The notes under the pieces: model-generated | Told to the model about the DNA's origin: nothing | Seen by the model: only the letters and a program-made list of their open reading frames with translations | Database searches by the model: none | Part shown: positions 17,737 to 26,800 of the stretch, in pieces | Layout of the letters: each line of letters opens with the position of its first letter | Numbering within the stretch: position 1 is the first letter of the stretch | Assembly: GCA_020635855.1 (NCBI GenBank) | Contig: JACJYZ010000003.1 | Coordinates: 620,001 to 684,000 of the forward strand | DNA: 64,000 nucleotides | Source: Flavobacteriales bacterium | GTDB lineage: Bacteria; Bacteroidota; Bacteroidia; JACJYZ01 | Direction of reading: 5' to 3' | Made by a program: the position numbers and the translations under genes

Positions 17737-19022
17737 GCATAGACAGAACAACGATGCCCTCATTCACCGAAGTGAAAGGGATCGAACTGCTACCTATGGA
17801 GCGGCCGGGAGATGTAGGTGCATGGCCCGTGTATGCGCTCAATGCCGGTTTACAGGACGTGGTGCGCATTGACCTGGCGTTTTATCTGACCGGCGGAAGT
17901 CGCGCTGCTTTCATGGCCGATCGTGCGGCCAATGCCATGCTCAGAGATGGTACAAAGTCGCGCAGTTTTCTGGAGATGGCTGAAATACTTGATGGTTATG
18001 GCAGTCACCTCGGATTGCACACGGAAGGCAACCATGCCTTTGTAACGTTGTATGCACTGAACCGCAACCTGGCTCATGTGATCCCCGTGCTGCGTGACCT
18101 GGTGATGAATGCAACCTATCCGCAGGACCCGTTTGATGTTTACAGAAGTAACCAGGTGCAAACCATTCGGGTGAACCAGAAGAAGGTGGCCAAATGTGCA
18201 CGGGAAAGGTTCCTTGATCAGCTATTCGGTGATCAGCATATGTATGGGTTCACGCCCGTGGAAGAAGATGTAAATGCCTTGAAAAGAGAAGATGTGCTGA
18301 AGGCACATGCACGCGTGTATGGCGCCCTTGGGCATTACGCTTTTGTCGCAGGTAAGCTTCCGGATACGCTGGGAGAACAGATGCGTGAACTGTTGGCCGA
18401 CATACGGGTGGCAGAAAAAATGCCTGACCTGTCCGTACCCGCAGGAGCAGATCAACCTGACCGGGTGTTTATTCCTGTGGAAGGGTCTGTGCAGGCGGCC
18501 ATACGAATCGGGAAACGAACGGTAAGCAAAATTCATCCCGATTATCCGGGCTTGCAGGTGTTGAACACCATCCTGGGAGGGTATTTCGGATCCAGGCTGA
18601 TGACCAATATACGGGAAGATAAAGGTTATACCTACGGCATTAGTTCCGGTGTGGCATCCCTGCCCGATGCCGGTTATTTTTTCATTGCTACCGAAGTGGG
18701 AGGGGAAGTGTGCGGAAAAGCGATCAGGGAAATCAACCATGAACTGGATCGGCTTCGAACGGAACCAATCCCCGCAGAAGAACTGGATCTTGTTCGCAAT
18801 TACCTGTTGGGTTCTTTGATGCGCAGTGCCGATGGACCTTTCGGGCAGGCGGATATGTACAAGGGGTTGCTGCATTATGGCCTGGATATCCGTTACCTGG
18901 AAAACCTTGTGGAAACGATTCGCGTTATTACGCCACAACAATTGCGTGATCTGGCGTTGAAATATCTGGATCCTTCAACCATGCACCAGGTGGTGGCCGG
19001 ACCTGAAGGATGCATGGATTAA
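17733..19022 (+). CDS. M16 peptidase-like protein, non-catalytic partner
   Basis: The 429-residue product has the M16 fold (VRIDLAFYLTGGSRAA, LNTILGGYFGSRLMTNIREDKGYTYG) but no HXXEH zinc site in its N-terminal half. GSRLMTNIREDKGYTYG corresponds to the substrate-binding Arg/Tyr region. It is thus the expected partner of the preceding catalytic subunit, completing the peptidase chamber. The start overlaps the stop of the catalytic gene (ATGA), giving a 1:1 coupling. Its own 3' end overlaps the following secreted-protein gene by 13 bp. Confidence 0.91.
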   Translation: MSIDRTTMPSFTEVKGIELLPMERPGDVGAWPVYALNAGLQDVVRIDLAFYLTGGSRAAFMADRAANAMLRDGTKSRSFLEMAEILDGYGSHLGLHTEGNHAFVTLYALNRNLAHVIPVLRDLVMNATYPQDPFDVYRSNQVQTIRVNQKKVAKCARERFLDQLFGDQHMYGFTPVEEDVNALKREDVLKAHARVYGALGHYAFVAGKLPDTLGEQMRELLADIRVAEKMPDLSVPAGADQPDRVFIPVEGSVQAAIRIGKRTVSKIHPDYPGLQVLNTILGGYFGSRLMTNIREDKGYTYGISSGVASLPDAGYFFIATEVGGEVCGKAIREINHELDRLRTEPIPAEELDLVRNYLLGSLMRSADGPFGQADMYKGLLHYGLDIRYLENLVETIRVITPQQLRDLALKYLDPSTMHQVVAGPEGCMD

Positions 19023-21049
19023 ACCGTTTGAAACAGTGGATTCAAATAGCGTTGTGCCTGCTGGTCATGCCCCTGGCATCAACAGCACAAACACAGGAGG
19101 CTGTGCTTCACTGTATATCGGTGAATGCGAGCGGCTCGGCAACTCTTACGTGGACAGCACCCACCGATACATGCAGTGGTTTCGACCGGTATGATGTGTA
19201 CGGTGCCGCTGCGCAAACCGGACCGTATTCGTTGCTGGCGCAAATCAATGATCCGGTACAGCTGAGTTATACTGATGGTGGAGCAAATGCCCAGAACGGA
19301 TCCAGGTTTTATTATGTGCAAACGGTTTCCGCCTGTGGTTCCTTTTTATCGGATACCCTCAGTAGCATGTATCTGAAACTTAGCAATACCGGCGGATCCA
19401 TTGCCGGTCTCAGCTGGAATGAGGTTCGTGTTCCGCTGCCCGTTACCGCCGTATTGCCATATCGGATATACCGGGAATATCCTCCGGGAAACTGGATGCT
19501 GGTTGGTACCTCTTCATCTCCTTCATTTAAAGATACGATCTCCATTTGCAACGCACAGGTCAACTACCGGGTTGAGTTGTCGGACAACAGCGGTTGTATA
19601 TCTGTTTCTTCCGTTGACGGCGATGTTTTCAAAGACGTAAGCAGTCCGTCAATCCGGCAGCTGGATTCAGTCAGCGTGGATACATTAACCGGGAACCCAA
19701 TATTGGGTTGGATCGGGAGTACGGAAAAAGACGCCGCCGGCTACCTCATCTATCAGTTTAAGGACGGATACTGGCAGCCGGTGGATACCATCTGGAGTGC
19801 AGATTCCACCTTTTACATGTTGAACGATACCACCTCCGGGTCTACACGGTTCAGGATTGCTGCCTTTGATAGTTGTTTCAATGTAAGTCCGTTCGGGGAT
19901 GAACACCGGACCATGTACCTGTCGGCAACCTATGACCCCTGTGCACGAACCGCTTTGCTTGAATGGAATCCGTATATCAGTTGGAAAGACAGCGTCTCCC
20001 GTTATGACCTGTATGTAATGGCGGATGGTGGGGCGGCCTCGTTCCTCGCTTCGGTAACGGGAACGCAATATCTGGACACCGGACTTACGGCCTATTCCAA
20101 CTATTGCTACCTCGTGCGCGCCGTGAGTGGAACCGGTACGAAAACGTCCACATCCAACAAGGCTTGTGTAACAGCCAATTCACCGCTTCAGCCGATGTTC
20201 GGCTATGTCACTACCGCTTCTGTGAATGGAAGTCAGGTGGATGTGAGGTTTTATGTGGATACAGCGGCAAGCGTGCAAGCATACCGTGTTTTGAGGTCTG
20301 ACAGTCCTGGCGGAACATACACGACCGTTGCAACATTGCCCGTGACCACATCTCCGCTGATGACATACAGTGATGCGGATGTTGATGTGGCATCGGAAAG
20401 ATACGCATACAAGCTTGAAGTGATCGACAGTTGCGGTATGTCGGCACTGACCTCCTCCAATTACGGTTACCCCATTCTGTGCAGTGTTGTGTCCGACTAC
20501 AACTTTACAAACATGGTGAGTTGGACGGCATATGAGGATTGGCCCTCGGGCGTCGTAACGTATGGCATTTACCGTTCGGATGCGTTCAATGTGATTCCGG
20601 TACTGGTTGCTACGGTTGCAGGCGGAACATACAGCTATGCAGATGATGTGTCTGCATTGTATACCGGAGACGGGGCGTTCTGCTATACAATCGTGGCACA
20701 ACCTGCAGCGGGTTATCCATGGCCTGTGGCTGATTCAAGTATGTCCAATACCGTGTGTGCCTACCAACTGCCGCGGTTGTTTATTCCGAATGCATTTACA
20801 CCGAACAACGATCAGGTGAATGATGTGTTTTCGCCGGTCAGCATTTTCATTGACCCCCTGGAATATTCATTCATCGCTTTGAACCGGTGGGGGTTTGTGG
20901 TGTATGAAACCGATGACCCCAAGGCAGGGTGGGACGGTACTTACAAGGGGCATGACCAGCCCGTGGGTGTATATGTCTATTATGTGCGTATCAAGACCGT
21001 TGACGGACGGGCTTTCGAAAAACGCGGTACATTCAACCTAATCAGGTAG
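19010..21049 (+). CDS. secreted protein with type IX (CHU_C, type B) sorting domain
   Basis: The 679-residue product has a signal peptide to about residue 27 (LASTAQ). Several fibronectin-III-like modules follow, each with a YxLYR or YDVYG strand near its start. The C-terminal 90 residues are a gliding-motility-associated sorting domain: LFIPNAFTPNNDQVNDVF, then ALNRWGFVVYE, then GWDGTYKG and PVGVYVYYVRI. That domain directs export by the Bacteroidota type IX system. The protein is likely a surface adhesin or gliding cargo. Its overlap with the peptidase gene is unexpected for a cargo protein and suggests the four-gene unit is co-expressed. Confidence 0.88.
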   Translation: MHGLNRLKQWIQIALCLLVMPLASTAQTQEAVLHCISVNASGSATLTWTAPTDTCSGFDRYDVYGAAAQTGPYSLLAQINDPVQLSYTDGGANAQNGSRFYYVQTVSACGSFLSDTLSSMYLKLSNTGGSIAGLSWNEVRVPLPVTAVLPYRIYREYPPGNWMLVGTSSSPSFKDTISICNAQVNYRVELSDNSGCISVSSVDGDVFKDVSSPSIRQLDSVSVDTLTGNPILGWIGSTEKDAAGYLIYQFKDGYWQPVDTIWSADSTFYMLNDTTSGSTRFRIAAFDSCFNVSPFGDEHRTMYLSATYDPCARTALLEWNPYISWKDSVSRYDLYVMADGGAASFLASVTGTQYLDTGLTAYSNYCYLVRAVSGTGTKTSTSNKACVTANSPLQPMFGYVTTASVNGSQVDVRFYVDTAASVQAYRVLRSDSPGGTYTTVATLPVTTSPLMTYSDADVDVASERYAYKLEVIDSCGMSALTSSNYGYPILCSVVSDYNFTNMVSWTAYEDWPSGVVTYGIYRSDAFNVIPVLVATVAGGTYSYADDVSALYTGDGAFCYTIVAQPAAGYPWPVADSSMSNTVCAYQLPRLFIPNAFTPNNDQVNDVFSPVSIFIDPLEYSFIALNRWGFVVYETDDPKAGWDGTYKGHDQPVGVYVYYVRIKTVDGRAFEKRGTFNLIR

Positions 21050-21058
21050 GTTGCTGCA

Positions 21059-22570
21059 TTATTTTCTGACCAGTCTTTCGCGTACCACCTCCTCCAGTGT
21101 TTTGTGTTCGATTTTACTTTCGATCCAGGCCAGAAGATCAAAATAATCCAGGATGGTGCGTTCGTAGGGATTGGTCAGGTTCTCTTTCATTTGCTTGAAC
21201 AATGCAGGCCATAACTTGTCGCGTTGGTCTTCATGTTCAGCAAGTTTTTCCAGGTATTTCAATAGGATAATCTCGGTGTTGAATAGCTTTTTCTTTCGTT
21301 TGAGGTAACTCTTTGTTGAGCGGATGTTGTGGTCCAGGATCATTTCATTGCCCTGTTCATAGTGGAAGATAAGGTTCAGGATTCGTGTGAAACACAAAAT
21401 ATCTTCCCTTAGTTTCTGCGACAGGATGTGATTGATCCAATGCAAGGTTTGCTTGCGGTTTCCCGCCTGCCAGTAAAAGAATGCAAGAAAGAACCCGATC
21501 ACCAGTTCCTGTTCTTTGCTGAGCGGACGCTGTTTGGTGGAAAGGGCAGAGCTGACTTCCTGTACCAGGGTTGCTCCCTTCTCAAACTGTCCGGTAAGTC
21601 TGAAATAGTTCAATTCCAGACGAACACACAGTGAATAGGTTCGCACCTCCATGTCGCGTGTGAGTTTTCTGAGACCGGGCAAATAGGCCTTCAACTGACC
21701 CAGGGTGTGATGGGCCTCATCAAACCGTTTCAACCGCAAACACGCGATGATGAAATAACTGAGGGCATTCACGTGTACGCGCACATCCTGTACCAACAGC
21801 TGGGGATAGGAAGTGACGAACTGAAGAAGTTTTCGGGAGTATTCATAGTCCTTTTCCAGGTTGCCATGGGCATAATAATAATCCGACCACGCCATGTAGT
21901 AATAGACTCCTGCTTCGTAGCTCCAGCCGGGGCGTTCTTTCTGGAGGATGTCTTTCCGGATGATCTCATCCAGGCGTTGCAGTTCTTCCTTGCTTCGTGC
22001 AACACCCCGCTGATCAATAAAGGTTGTCAACCGGTAAAAGATGATTTTCAGGCTTACCACCTGTTGCAATTCGCCAATGATCCTGTTTTCCTCGGTGATG
22101 GTTTCGTCCAGGTTTTCCAGGTCGAACCGCGCCCGGGTGATCTTTTGCTCCCACGCCAGTACATCCAGGAGCAGGGTGTTCTTCTCATAGGTGTACGCTA
22201 TTTTTTTGGCTTTCTGCACCAGCTTTTCACATTGTTTGTAGAGCCCTTTTTCAAACAGGATCTCGATGCTCTGCATGAGGTTGTACAACTCGTTGTTCTT
22301 GCTTCCGTCGGCGTGGTATGCCCTGAGGCTTTTGAGGATCAGGTGGTAGAGGTAATTCTTTTCGGAGGAAAGATGTTTCAACAGGGTCTTGCCTTTGAGC
22401 TTACCCCGGAGTCCGGATTCGCTGTACACAGTCATCCTGTCAATCGCATCGAACAGCAAAAGGTAGTTGCTGTCTTTGGTCCCATGCAGTTGAGAAAACC
22501 GTTTGAAGTATCGCTTCTCGGTTTGAGATAAGTGCTGGATGAGCAGGTGAAGGGGATCTGGACTCTTCAT
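21059..22570 (-). CDS. large helical (TPR-like) protein of unknown function
   Basis: The 503-residue product has no signal peptide or membrane segment. It is almost entirely helical with many Leu, Glu, Lys and Tyr residues. Segments such as EILFEKGLYKQCEKLVQKAKK and AYFIIACLRLKRFDEAHHTLGQLKAYL have the spacing of TPR repeats. It converges on the type IX cargo gene with only 9 bp between the stops. Downstream of its start lies the large adhesin on the other strand. I recognise no named family; a scaffold or protein-binding role is suggested by the repeats only. Confidence 0.6.
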   Translation of the reverse strand: MKSPDPLHLLIQHLSQTEKRYFKRFSQLHGTKDSNYLLLFDAIDRMTVYSESGLRGKLKGKTLLKHLSSEKNYLYHLILKSLRAYHADGSKNNELYNLMQSIEILFEKGLYKQCEKLVQKAKKIAYTYEKNTLLLDVLAWEQKITRARFDLENLDETITEENRIIGELQQVVSLKIIFYRLTTFIDQRGVARSKEELQRLDEIIRKDILQKERPGWSYEAGVYYYMAWSDYYYAHGNLEKDYEYSRKLLQFVTSYPQLLVQDVRVHVNALSYFIIACLRLKRFDEAHHTLGQLKAYLPGLRKLTRDMEVRTYSLCVRLELNYFRLTGQFEKGATLVQEVSSALSTKQRPLSKEQELVIGFFLAFFYWQAGNRKQTLHWINHILSQKLREDILCFTRILNLIFHYEQGNEMILDHNIRSTKSYLKRKKKLFNTEIILLKYLEKLAEHEDQRDKLWPALFKQMKENLTNPYERTILDYFDLLAWIESKIEHKTLEEVVRERLVRK

Positions 22571-22767
22571 TTTAAAACCAATAATGCCTTAAATGTTTTT
22601 GGTGCAAAAAATTGATGATCAGGAAATAATGTCATTTAAAGCACCGGATGCACACGTGTTAGAAATCCAAAAATCGATATTTTTTTCATCATTCCTCACT
22701 GGTGCGCCCATTATTTTTAACCAGTAGCGTTCGTGTAGCGTCCTGAGAACCCAACTTCCTATCAGAC

Positions 22768-25700
22768 ATGAAACATACCTCCCTGAGTGGTAAGTTCTGG
22801 TATAGGTACATTTTTACCGCTGTGTTGTTTTTTACAACAGCCTGGTCGGCTCATGCACAGTTGACCGTGGTAGGCGGGTTGACTGCAAACAATATCAAGG
22901 ATCTTCTTTTCGGTCCCGACGTGACCGTATCCAACTTCACCGTTAATTGTCCGAACGGTGCATACGGCTCGTTCGATGGAACCGCATCCAACATCGGCTT
23001 GACCGGAGGTATCCTTCTTACCACCGGTTCCATTACACTGGCCCGGGGACCCAATAACCAGGGGGATGCAGGAAGAGACAACAACGGACCGGGCGACAAA
23101 GACCTGGATGACCTGGTGAATGGTGGAACACCCTGTACCGTCGGTGGCGCCTGCACCCAACCCGGTTGCACAGGTACCATGACAAGCAACGGAACCTGTA
23201 CCTGTACCCAATGTGCCAACGGGAATGAAAGTTTTGACGCGTGTTCCATCGAAATGGATATCGTTCCGACCTGTGATCAGATTCAGATTCATTATGTGTT
23301 CGGATCCGAAGAGTATCCCGAATATGTGAACTCAAACGTGAGCGATGCGTTTGCCTTTTTGATTTCAGGTCCCGGGATTACCGGCACTCAGAACATCGCA
23401 TTGGTGCCGGGTACCAACCTGAACGTGGAAATCGATAACATCAATGCCAATACCAACAACCAGTATTATGTGAACAACACCAACGGTGCTACGGTTCAGT
23501 ATGATGGATTTACGAAAGTTCTTACCGCCACCATGAAGGTAGTTCCGTGTGAAACCTACCACCTGAAAGTGGTCATTGCCGACTATGGCGACGGGATCTA
23601 TGACTCCGGCGTATTCCTGGAGAAGGGAGGTATCAACTGCGGTACACCTACGCTCACCGTTACCGCAACCGATGCCGTTGAATGCTGCACCGACGGATCA
23701 TTTACCTTTACATTGGATCAGGCGCAGGCGAAGGCACTCACCATTAACTATACCTTGAAGGGTACCGCAACGGACGGTGTAGACTTTACCGGATTGTCAG
23801 GCACGGTGAACTTTCCGGTTGGGCAAACAACCGTGACCGTTCCTGTGTCCGCTATTTGTGACCAGCTGGTGGAAGGACAGGAAACCATCGAGCTGTTCAT
23901 CGGTCAGGCCATCTGCGGAGGTAGCCTGGATGCATCAGCCACGTTAACAATCAGTGACGGACCCGCTGTGGATGCAGGCCCCGACCAGGTGATCTGCACC
24001 AACAGTGCCAACCTGAACGCCACCGGCACGGGGTCATTCATATGGTCACCCACCAACGGCCTGTCGTGCACCACTTGCCCGAACCCCGTGGCCACACCCG
24101 CCACCACCACCACATATCATGTGACCCTGACCGACGGCAATGGTTGTTCGGTGGAAGACAGCGTATCGGTGATCGTCAGCTGCGGGCCGACCGTCACCGC
24201 CACCGGCGATGAAATTTGCAACGGTGATTGCGGAACTGTGGAAGCATCTGCTCTGGGCGGTGCTTTGCCCTATACCATCACCTGGAACCCGAGTCCGGGT
24301 ACCGGTGCCGGACCGCATTCCGTATGTCCCGCCGCTACCACGAGATATTACGTGACAGTTACCGATGCGGATGGCAACTCCGATACCGCTTCCGCGCTTG
24401 TGATTGTCAATGAACTGCCGGTGCTTACTACCACTACCGTCGATCCGTTGTGCAATGGCATGTGCAATGGTTCCGCTACGGTGAATGCAAGCGGGAATGG
24501 CGGTTTCTCTTACGCCTGGGATGATCCGGCATCGCAAACCGCAGGCACCGCTACGGGACTGTGTGTGGGAACATACAACGTAACCGTTACCGATGCGAAG
24601 GGTTGTGTGTCTACCACAAATGCGACCCTCGCTGCACCCAACGCACTCACACTTTCCACCAGTCAGGTGGATGTGACCTGCAACGGGTATTGTGACGGAA
24701 GTGCAACGGTATCTGCCGGTGGCGGAAGTCCGGGTTACCAATATGTATGGAATGATCCCGCCACACAAACGGCTGCTATGGCAACGGGTCTTTGCGCAGG
24801 CCACTACACGGTGAGCGTATCCGATCAGAACGGATGCCAGGACACCATCGGGGTTGTTATCACAGAGCCTGCCGGTGTTACCGCCACCGTGACACACACC
24901 GATATTTCCTGCAATGGTGCTTGCGATGGAACCGCTACCGTTACGGCAAGCGGTGGTTCGGGAACCCTGACGTATGCATGGAGTGATGCAGCGTCGCAGG
25001 GTGGTGCCGTAGCTACTGGTCTTTGCGCCGGAAGCTATACGGTAAGTGTCACAGATGCGGCTTCGTGTCTAAAGACGTTGATGGTAACGGTAACTGAACC
25101 CACGGCTTTGGTGGTGACTGAAACCCACCAGGACATCGGGTGCTGGGGAGGTGCGGATGGAGGTATTGATCTGACGGTATCCGGTGGCACCCCGAACTAC
25201 GGGTATCAGTGGGACAATGGTTCTGGCGTACAGGACCCGACCGGTCTGACGGCCGGCAGCTATTGTGTGACCGTCACCGATGCAAACGGATGCAGTGAGA
25301 CTTTATGTGTGACATTAATCGAACCGGATGCAATCGTGCTGGATACAGCTTCTTCTCCTGCCTCCTGTGGCAATGACATCGGAACGGCTTCCGTTCAGGT
25401 CGTCACAGGAGGAACCCCACCCTTCACATACACATGGGATGATGCAGGCAAGAGTACCACGTCAACGGTGACAGGCCTTGCATCAGGCACCTATTGTGTG
25501 ACGGTTACCGACGCCAACGGGTGTTCGGATCAGACCTGTGTGTTTGTGAATGACATTTCGGTGTACCCGGTGATCTGCTTCACCGATAGCCTCACGGGTT
25601 GCGTACCCCTGGTGGCAACATTCACCAATTGCACTTCCGGGGGAGGAACGTGTTACTGGGATTTCGGTGATGGAACCACATCCACCGACTGCAATCCCGA

Positions 25701-26322
25701 ACATACATTTTCGGAACCGGGATGTTATGATATCACATTGTCAGTTACGTCTCCTGAAGGATGTACATCTTCCCTGACCAAAAACTGTTACGTGGAAGGT
25801 TATCCATGGCCATCCGCCGATTTCACCGCCGATCCATGGGAGGTGAACATCTTCTATCCGGTGATAGACTTCACCGACAAATCAACCGACGCGGTGAGCT
25901 GGCGTTGGGAGTTTGGTGATGGAGATACCAGTCTTTCCCGGAATCCCACCCACGTGTTCAGCGATACGGGGTGTTACGACGTTCGACTTGTGCTTGAAAA
26001 CCAGTACGGTTGCTGGGATGAAGTCATTCGTACGGTTTGTGTAAAAGATATTCATGCCATTTATTTCCCCAACGTATTCACACCGAACAAAGATGGTAAG
26101 AATGACATCTTCATGCCGAAGTATTACAATGTTTGTGAACTTGAAATGTTCATTTTTGATCGGTGGGGAAACCTGGTGTTCAAGACAACAGGTATGGATG
26201 GATGGGATGGAAAGATCAACGGAAATGACGCCCAGGAAGACGTGTTTGTATGGCTGGCAAAGGGTACATTCTGTGATGGGGAAGATTTCAAACGAATCGG
26301 CCACGTCACATTGGTTCGTTAA
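22768..26322 (+). CDS. large modular adhesin: choice-of-anchor L, Calx-beta, SprB repeats, PKD, type IX sorting domain
   Basis: This 1184-residue protein has a signal peptide to about residue 31. A choice-of-anchor L domain follows at about 35-290 (LTANNIKDLLFG, FGSEEYPEYVN, DAFAFLISGPGI). A Calx-beta-like domain lies near 295-395 and a Cys-bearing Ig-like module near 400-470. About five SprB-like repeats lie near 545-930, each with a Cys-Asn-Gly opening and an ending like CAGxYTVSVTDANGC. Two PKD domains carry WDFGDGT and WRWEFGDGD. The CHU_C sorting domain is FPNVFTPNKDGKNDIF at the end. SprB is the mobile gliding adhesin of flavobacteria, so a similar surface role is likely. The many paired cysteines suggest extracellular disulfides. 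Confidence 0.9.
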   Translation: MKHTSLSGKFWYRYIFTAVLFFTTAWSAHAQLTVVGGLTANNIKDLLFGPDVTVSNFTVNCPNGAYGSFDGTASNIGLTGGILLTTGSITLARGPNNQGDAGRDNNGPGDKDLDDLVNGGTPCTVGGACTQPGCTGTMTSNGTCTCTQCANGNESFDACSIEMDIVPTCDQIQIHYVFGSEEYPEYVNSNVSDAFAFLISGPGITGTQNIALVPGTNLNVEIDNINANTNNQYYVNNTNGATVQYDGFTKVLTATMKVVPCETYHLKVVIADYGDGIYDSGVFLEKGGINCGTPTLTVTATDAVECCTDGSFTFTLDQAQAKALTINYTLKGTATDGVDFTGLSGTVNFPVGQTTVTVPVSAICDQLVEGQETIELFIGQAICGGSLDASATLTISDGPAVDAGPDQVICTNSANLNATGTGSFIWSPTNGLSCTTCPNPVATPATTTTYHVTLTDGNGCSVEDSVSVIVSCGPTVTATGDEICNGDCGTVEASALGGALPYTITWNPSPGTGAGPHSVCPAATTRYYVTVTDADGNSDTASALVIVNELPVLTTTTVDPLCNGMCNGSATVNASGNGGFSYAWDDPASQTAGTATGLCVGTYNVTVTDAKGCVSTTNATLAAPNALTLSTSQVDVTCNGYCDGSATVSAGGGSPGYQYVWNDPATQTAAMATGLCAGHYTVSVSDQNGCQDTIGVVITEPAGVTATVTHTDISCNGACDGTATVTASGGSGTLTYAWSDAASQGGAVATGLCAGSYTVSVTDAASCLKTLMVTVTEPTALVVTETHQDIGCWGGADGGIDLTVSGGTPNYGYQWDNGSGVQDPTGLTAGSYCVTVTDANGCSETLCVTLIEPDAIVLDTASSPASCGNDIGTASVQVVTGGTPPFTYTWDDAGKSTTSTVTGLASGTYCVTVTDANGCSDQTCVFVNDISVYPVICFTDSLTGCVPLVATFTNCTSGGGTCYWDFGDGTTSTDCNPEHTFSEPGCYDITLSVTSPEGCTSSLTKNCYVEGYPWPSADFTADPWEVNIFYPVIDFTDKSTDAVSWRWEFGDGDTSLSRNPTHVFSDTGCYDVRLVLENQYGCWDEVIRTVCVKDIHAIYFPNVFTPNKDGKNDIFMPKYYNVCELEMFIFDRWGNLVFKTTGMDGWDGKINGNDAQEDVFVWLAKGTFCDGEDFKRIGHVTLVR

Positions 26323-26337
26323 ACACAGACAGGAATC

Positions 26338-26769
26338 ATGAACAAGAACTTTTTGACCTGCTTGCTGACCGGTCTCCTGGTTTCACTGGCGGGAGTTGCA
26401 AGTGCGCAGTTGAGTGCTGCTTTGGTGCAGCAGAAAATCTGTACGAAGTGGAGCTTTGATCGGGCTGTGATTCATGAGTCTGGCGTGCCTGTTGAATCAC
26501 CGCAGGGAGATCAGGCAAACACCCTCGTGTTTCAAAAGGATGGTACGTATTTGCAAACGGCCAATGGCAACGTCATGGAGGGAACGTGGGAGTTCAATGA
26601 AGAGGCCAGCAGGCTTTTTCTGAAGGTACTTCGTTACAACGGCCGAGATATTCCGCAAGGGGAGGCGCGAACGTATCAATGGATCCTGGTTAAGCTGGAT
26701 CAAGGGAAGATGGAACTGGTGAGGGAGGCACGGCAAAATCTGATCAGGGAAATCTACCGCACCCAATAA
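26338..26769 (+). CDS. small secreted lipocalin-like protein
   Basis: The 143-residue product has a signal peptide to about residue 23 (GVASAQ). A beta-rich body follows with TLVFQKDGTYLQTANGN, GTWEFNEEASRLFL and YQWILVKLDQGKMELV. This strand pattern is that of the Bacteroidota lipocalin-like/DUF5004-type secreted proteins, which may bind small hydrophobic ligands. It starts 15 bp after the adhesin stop and is probably co-transcribed with it. Its stop codon lies in the first arm of a strong terminator. A ligand cannot be inferred. Confidence 0.7.
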   Translation: MNKNFLTCLLTGLLVSLAGVASAQLSAALVQQKICTKWSFDRAVIHESGVPVESPQGDQANTLVFQKDGTYLQTANGNVMEGTWEFNEEASRLFLKVLRYNGRDIPQGEARTYQWILVKLDQGKMELVREARQNLIREIYRTQ

Positions 26770-26800
26770 AAAAATCCGGGCTAGATGGCCCGGATTTTTT
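26768..26800. terminator. strong bidirectional terminator
   Basis: AAAAAATCCGGGC pairs with GCCCGGATTTTTT around a 6-nt loop (26782-26787). It follows the lipocalin-like stop directly. The stop codon of the converging PspC gene (26781-26783) lies inside the hairpin, so one element ends both transcripts. Confidence 0.92.
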
